Assembly: GCF_009727055.1 (NCBI RefSeq)
Contig: NC_052359.1
Span: 59,776,936 to 59,840,935, forward strand
DNA: 64,000 bases
Origin: Benincasa hispida
Taxonomy: Eukaryota; Streptophyta; Magnoliopsida; Cucurbitales; Cucurbitaceae
Reading direction: 5' to 3'
Shown here: positions 59,831 to 64,000 of the stretch, one piece after another
How positions within the stretch are numbered: position 1 is the stretch's first letter
How the letters are laid out: each line of letters starts with the position of its first letter
Position numbers and translations under genes: made by a program
The notes under the pieces: model-generated
The model's database searches: none
What the model saw: the letters and a program-made list of their open reading frames with translations, nothing else
What the model was told of the DNA's origin: nothing

Positions 59831-62640
59831 TATCATGTTTTCTTTTTGACTTTGTCGTTTCTATTTCCATTGCATGTCAATTATATTCTTCGATCCATAA
59901 TTACTCATTGCAATTTTTATCAAAATTAATAATAATAATTAAGAAACCATAACTTCTCAGATTAATTTCGAGATTGATTGAGAGTACTAAAACTTAATTT
60001 TAAAATTTAGAAGTACAAAAGATTAAAATGGAGAAATATATTTTAACCAAAGGAAAATATCATCTTTTCTTCTTCTTTTTAATTTACTTGAAACTTGCAA
60101 ATGAATTTTTAAAAAATGTTTAAATTTGAAAAGGACAAGTCTAGAAGCTCTTGTTTTCTAATTATTAAATTAAGAGATAATATAAAAACAAAAGTGGAAT
60201 CTACCACTTTAATTTTGGCTGGGTACATTTGGAATGTATTGAAGAATGACATGCATGCTAATTCTCCAAAAATGGTAGGTGGCTCAATTATCAAAATGAG
60301 ATGCTTAGCCCATTCTAGAGCTGCACAAAAACAGAGCAAACAGCAAACTAAAGTACTTTATTGAAAATGAACTCAACTAAACTACGAACTTAATTATTTA
60401 GACTCCGTTTTATAATTATTTGATTTTTTTTAAAAAAATTAAGTCTAAAAATACTATCTCTACATCTAAATTTCTCCTTTGTTATATTCTTTTTACGGAC
60501 GATTTAAAAAAGCCAAATTCAACTTTTAAAATTTTGTTTTTGTTTTTTTGAATTTCACTAAAAAATTAACCATTGTACTTAAAAATATACAAATGGTTGC
60601 CAAATATGACCTTTGTTTTTTGTTTTTGATTGTTGAAACTTAAGTCCATTTTCTCTCCTTTTTTACAATGACTTGCATATTTCAATTGTTGAATTAAGTC
60701 AAATTTCAAAACAAAAACAAGCTTTTAAAAGCTATATTTTTAAGTTTTTAAATTTTGGTTTGATTTTTTAAATCATTAGTAAAAATTAGATAACAGATCA
60801 AGAAATTTGGAGGTGAGAGTAGTATTTATAGGCTTAATTTTCAAAAATAAAAACAAAAAACTAAGGTTATGTTTGGCAACCATTTGGTTTTTTTATTTTT
60901 TATTTTTAAAAATTAAGTTTATGACACTACTTTCACTTCTAAATTTCTTCATTTGTTATCTATTTTCTTCCAATTATTTAAAAAACAAATTCAAAATTTG
61001 AAAACTAAAGAAAAATGGTTTTAAGAAATTGTTTTTTGTTTTTAGAATTTGGCTATGAATTCAACCATTGTATTTAAGAAATATGTAAATCATTATAAAA
61101 AATTATGAAAAATTAGACTTAATTTTTAAAACTAAAACTAAAAATAAAAAATGAAATAATTATCAAATCAGACCTTAATTCCTTTGCATAGTTTTCAAAT
61201 ATGCGTAGTAGTCTACTTAATTATTTTGCTAGGGCCACCCATGCCAACGTAATTAGAATTTTTTAGGGTACTTAATTATAAATTTTATGTAATAGGCATG
61301 TTGACTTCGAAGTATAATCATATGTATTGGTTTTTTCTTTTGAAAAAATTGACAATAAATGTTTTGATATCTATTTTGATTTTTAGAATTAAATTTATAA
61401 ACACCAAATTCAACATTTTTTTTAATTTTTTTATCTATTTAATTTTTTAAAGAAACAAAACTCTAGACAATAATTCTTAAAAATTTGTTCTTATCCTCAA
61501 ATCAGCTATAAATTCAAACGTTATTTAAAAAGAGATTTAAAAAAAAAAAAAAAAAAAAAAACTCTAACATAGAGAAGAAACTACATATTGACATGAAACG
61601 AAATTGTTATATAATAAAACCTAAATGGTATCATATTTAAAATTTATCGACTAAATTAATAATATATATTTTTACGTATAATTAGATGTAGAAAAATTCG
61701 AACCACAGACCTCTTAATTATTAATCTACTCGTTGTTGAGTTAAAGTTTTTATTCTAACATTCATTAGGAGTTGACAAGTTTTCAGAAGAAAAAAAAAAA
61801 GGTACGTTGTCTTTATTTGAGGATACATAGATACTTCCTTCTTTTGAAGTATAACTTCATCTTAATCATATAGTATTAGATATTCGATTATAGTAAATGT
61901 GGAAGAATATTCTAAATTAAATAACATCATCAGTTTACTGAAAATGAGTGCAACTGTAAACATATGTTCACTTTTTTCTAAAAAAATGTTTAGTTTTTTT
62001 TGGTAGGTAGTCAATAATACGTTTATATGTTAGTTGAATTATACTCACTTTAACAAATATTTAATTATAAAATTAATGCTTTGATGTTTATTTTAGGAGT
62101 TATACGGGGTTAATACTTGGAGTGTGGATGTTATACCTGGTACCATGGTCATTTTGAAAGAAATTGATGTATTTAACAACCATTAAAAATAGATTTTGAT
62201 GTATGTTTTAATCGATTTTTATTAAGAGTGTTTAAATAAAAATTAGGTTTTTGAAAAATATTTTTTCTTAAATCAATCTAAATCGATCCTTATTAAGTAT
62301 GGTTTGGGATAGAGGTTTTATTTTTATCTTTTTAGTACAATATAAAACATCTTTGGTTTTTTTTTTTTTTTTTAATAAATGTTTGGCCAAAAGGAGTAAT
62401 ACTTTGGTGGTTTATGAAGCAGGGCTAGTGGCTTTGTGGTGCTGGTTAGAAGAAATTTCAAGCCAGTGGTCCATTTAATGGGTTAGTGTTCATCATTTTC
62501 CTATTACCTATTACCTATTAAAAACAAAAAATATATATATAATATTTTATTTGTAAATATCTTTCCTATTTTTTATTTAAAAAATAGTTTTGTCAATTCA
62601 ACTGAAAGAAAATTAAAAAAAAAAAGATGAATTGAATTGA
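59831..62640. other. AT-rich intergenic DNA
   Basis: No convincing gene. A few short duplications such as TTTGGCAACCATT-like words, poly-A at 61529-61560, and a SINE-like piece at 61660-61760. Confidence 0.55.
61660..61760 (-). repeat. tRNA-derived SINE-like fragment, minus strand
   Basis: On the minus strand it shows TAACTCAACAACGAGTAG (box-A-like) and GGTCTGTGGTTCGAATTTTT (box B GGTTCGAA) in the right order and spacing, near a T/A-rich tail. Confidence 0.5.
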
Positions 62641-62644
62641 AATA

Positions 62645-63630
62645 TGTTTCTTATAATCAATAGCTATGAAGCACAGATACTTTATATGAGGTAAAGAATC
62701 AGTATCAGACACGTATCAGATACTGATACTTCAAGATACTTTCTAGATACGTATCTGATACGCAATTTGACGTATCTATACTTCTAGATACATTTCGGAT
62801 ACGTATCTGACACGCGATTTGACGTATCTATTTCTATGCGTATTTTTTTAAAGAAAAAAAAACAAGTAACTCATCTAATTTTTCCCAATCTAAAATTAGA
62901 CAACTTATTTAAAAAGCTCACTACTCGAGTTCAAAACTAAAAAGAAAAAAAATAAATAATAGACCAAACCCTATACTATAATCATGTAATCTCCATCTTC
63001 ACATTTGAGTCCTCACAAACTCCACCAAAATATATACCACTTGGATATCTTCAACTATAAGTTCTTCGTTTATTTCATACTTCTCCGTCTATTCTTCTTA
63101 TTCTTCTTCTTTACAATATGAGTCACTTTTCTATTACATTTTATTAACTATTGTATTTCAACATCTTAGATGTTGCTTTTTTTGTATTGTATTTCAGTGT
63201 TTGTATTCTATTTTATGCTATTGTTATTAACTTGTATGTTAAATTTATCTATATCCTAGATTTTTTTAAAGAAAAAAATGTATGTTCAACGTATCAGTAT
63301 CCTTGTTTTTTAGAAATAAATATATTAAAAAAATGACACATCCTTAGACGTATCCGTATCTTAGTTTTTTAGAAATTGACGAATCATCATATCTGATCGT
63401 ATCTGTATTGTGTAGCCGTATCTGTGTCTGTGCTTCATAGATCAATAATGAAGTAAAATTAAAAGGAAAAAAATAGTTTTTTCTTATTTTTATTTATAAA
63501 AATAATTTATGTTTCTTATAATCAATAGTGAAGTAAAATTAAAAGAAAAAATAGTTTTTCTTATTTTTATTAATAAAAATAATTTATGTTTCTTATAATC
63601 AATAGTGAAGTAAAATTAAAAGAAAAGAAA
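62645..63630. repeat. 77-bp tandem repeat interrupted by an insertion
   Basis: The unit begins GTTTCTTATAATCAATAG and continues TGAAGTAAAATTAAAAG; copies start at 63511 and 63588 (77-bp spacing). An earlier copy starts at 62647 and is split by the element at 62664-63440. Confidence 0.8.
62664..63440. mobile_element. Non-autonomous element with CTATGAAGCACAGA inverted ends
   Basis: 777 bp. Left end CTATGAAGCACAGATAC; right end, read in reverse complement, CTATGAAGCACAGACACAG. Flanked by ATCAATAG (62656-62663) and ATCAATAA (63441-63448), a likely 8-bp duplication. Many GATACGTATC and GACGTATCTAT words inside. No protein. The 8-bp duplication fits hAT-type origin; a 9-bp (Mutator-type) reading cannot be excluded. 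Confidence 0.75.
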
Positions 63631-64000
63631 GCTTTGGTTCGCTAAAAAAAAAAAAAAAAAACACTTTGGAATAATTCCTATTTTCTTAAAAGATAAAACA
63701 GTGATTCTTAAGATAAAATATATTGGCGTTTCAAAAAAGCCTTCAAAAGCACTCAAGATCATAAAGTGTACAAAAATCAAACAACGTGGACCGTCCGATC
63801 AAACTCAGTCAAGATTCACATAATTAGAGGTCCCGTGCGTTTTTAACCAACTATGGGACCCACAACGATTTGAAAATCCACGTCAGCACCATTCTTCTCG
63901 TGATCTCCTCCTGATCCTCTACGGTCACCACCACCACCGATCATGATGCGCTCATCATCAAATCTCAGCCGCTTATCAAACAAATCAAGACCGTACATGT
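63631..64000 (+). other. Possible promoter region of a gene beyond the window
   Basis: Composition turns less AT-rich after 63780 (GTGGACCGTCCGATC, GGGACCCAC, CCACGTCAGC). This resembles upstream DNA of a gene, but no exon starts inside the window. Confidence 0.3.

Overview
The window is a stretch of nuclear plant DNA. It is AT-rich and mostly non-coding, with one spliced gene of plant type and dense layers of LTR retrotransposons, a hAT transposon and MITEs. The plant is a dicot, probably a cucurbit. That guess rests on an interrupted retroelement ORF (plant-transposon domain with a LIREF..LSPAF / VHVRG / LLQGHHVPD pattern) that I associate with cucumber and melon genomes; it is an inference. 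No rRNA, tRNA, CRISPR array or bacterial gene was seen.

Layout. 1-2807: AT-rich DNA and an unidentified GC-richer repeat. 2813-8174: a Ty1/copia element on the minus strand (copia A) with both LTRs and a GTGTG target duplication. 8762-17350: a second copia element on the plus strand (copia B, duplication AGAAG). Its integrase is split by a 2.9-kb solo LTR (11434-14373, duplication ATGGA). 17356-25800: AT-rich intergenic DNA. 25877-29440: the one intact gene, a five-exon class III peroxidase closely resembling Arabidopsis PRX21. 29590-30980: a SINE-like element and a 1-kb solo LTR.

31055-47560 is a nest. A degenerate minus-strand retroelement ORF is cut by two solo LTRs, 31370-33406 (plus) and 33955-46369 (minus). 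The second LTR is itself split by about 10.6 kb holding a dead hAT transposase (36190-38270), an assembly-artefact zone (39112-39430), and exon-intron fragments of three unrelated host genes: an importin-beta/SAD2-like receptor, Mediator subunit MED16 and the histidine enzyme HISN3. The block ends at a CACTA-like (or Helitron-like) terminus near 45962.

47561-59042 holds more LTR pieces: a copia-type LTR with a primer-binding site (48555-49230), an ORF-less zone between two opposed LTRs (49313-56731) containing a second TGTCACACC-type solo LTR (50790-52941, duplication AACGT), and a truncated copia gag with its LTR (56740-59042). 59043-64000: AT-rich DNA, an LTR fragment, a 777-bp terminal-inverted-repeat element inside a 77-bp tandem repeat, and a possible start of a promoter region at the window end.

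The only genes that look able to work are the peroxidase and nothing else; every transposon ORF carries stops or frameshifts. The most important technical observation is three exact 38-bp Nextera mate-pair junction adapters at 39112-39430, so the sequence there is not genomic and the join may be wrong. The most interesting biological observations are the three-gene fragment collection, the multi-level nesting, and the degenerate short-motif arrays (ATCGTTTAG-like and ACGCATGG-like) inside several otherwise different LTR families.
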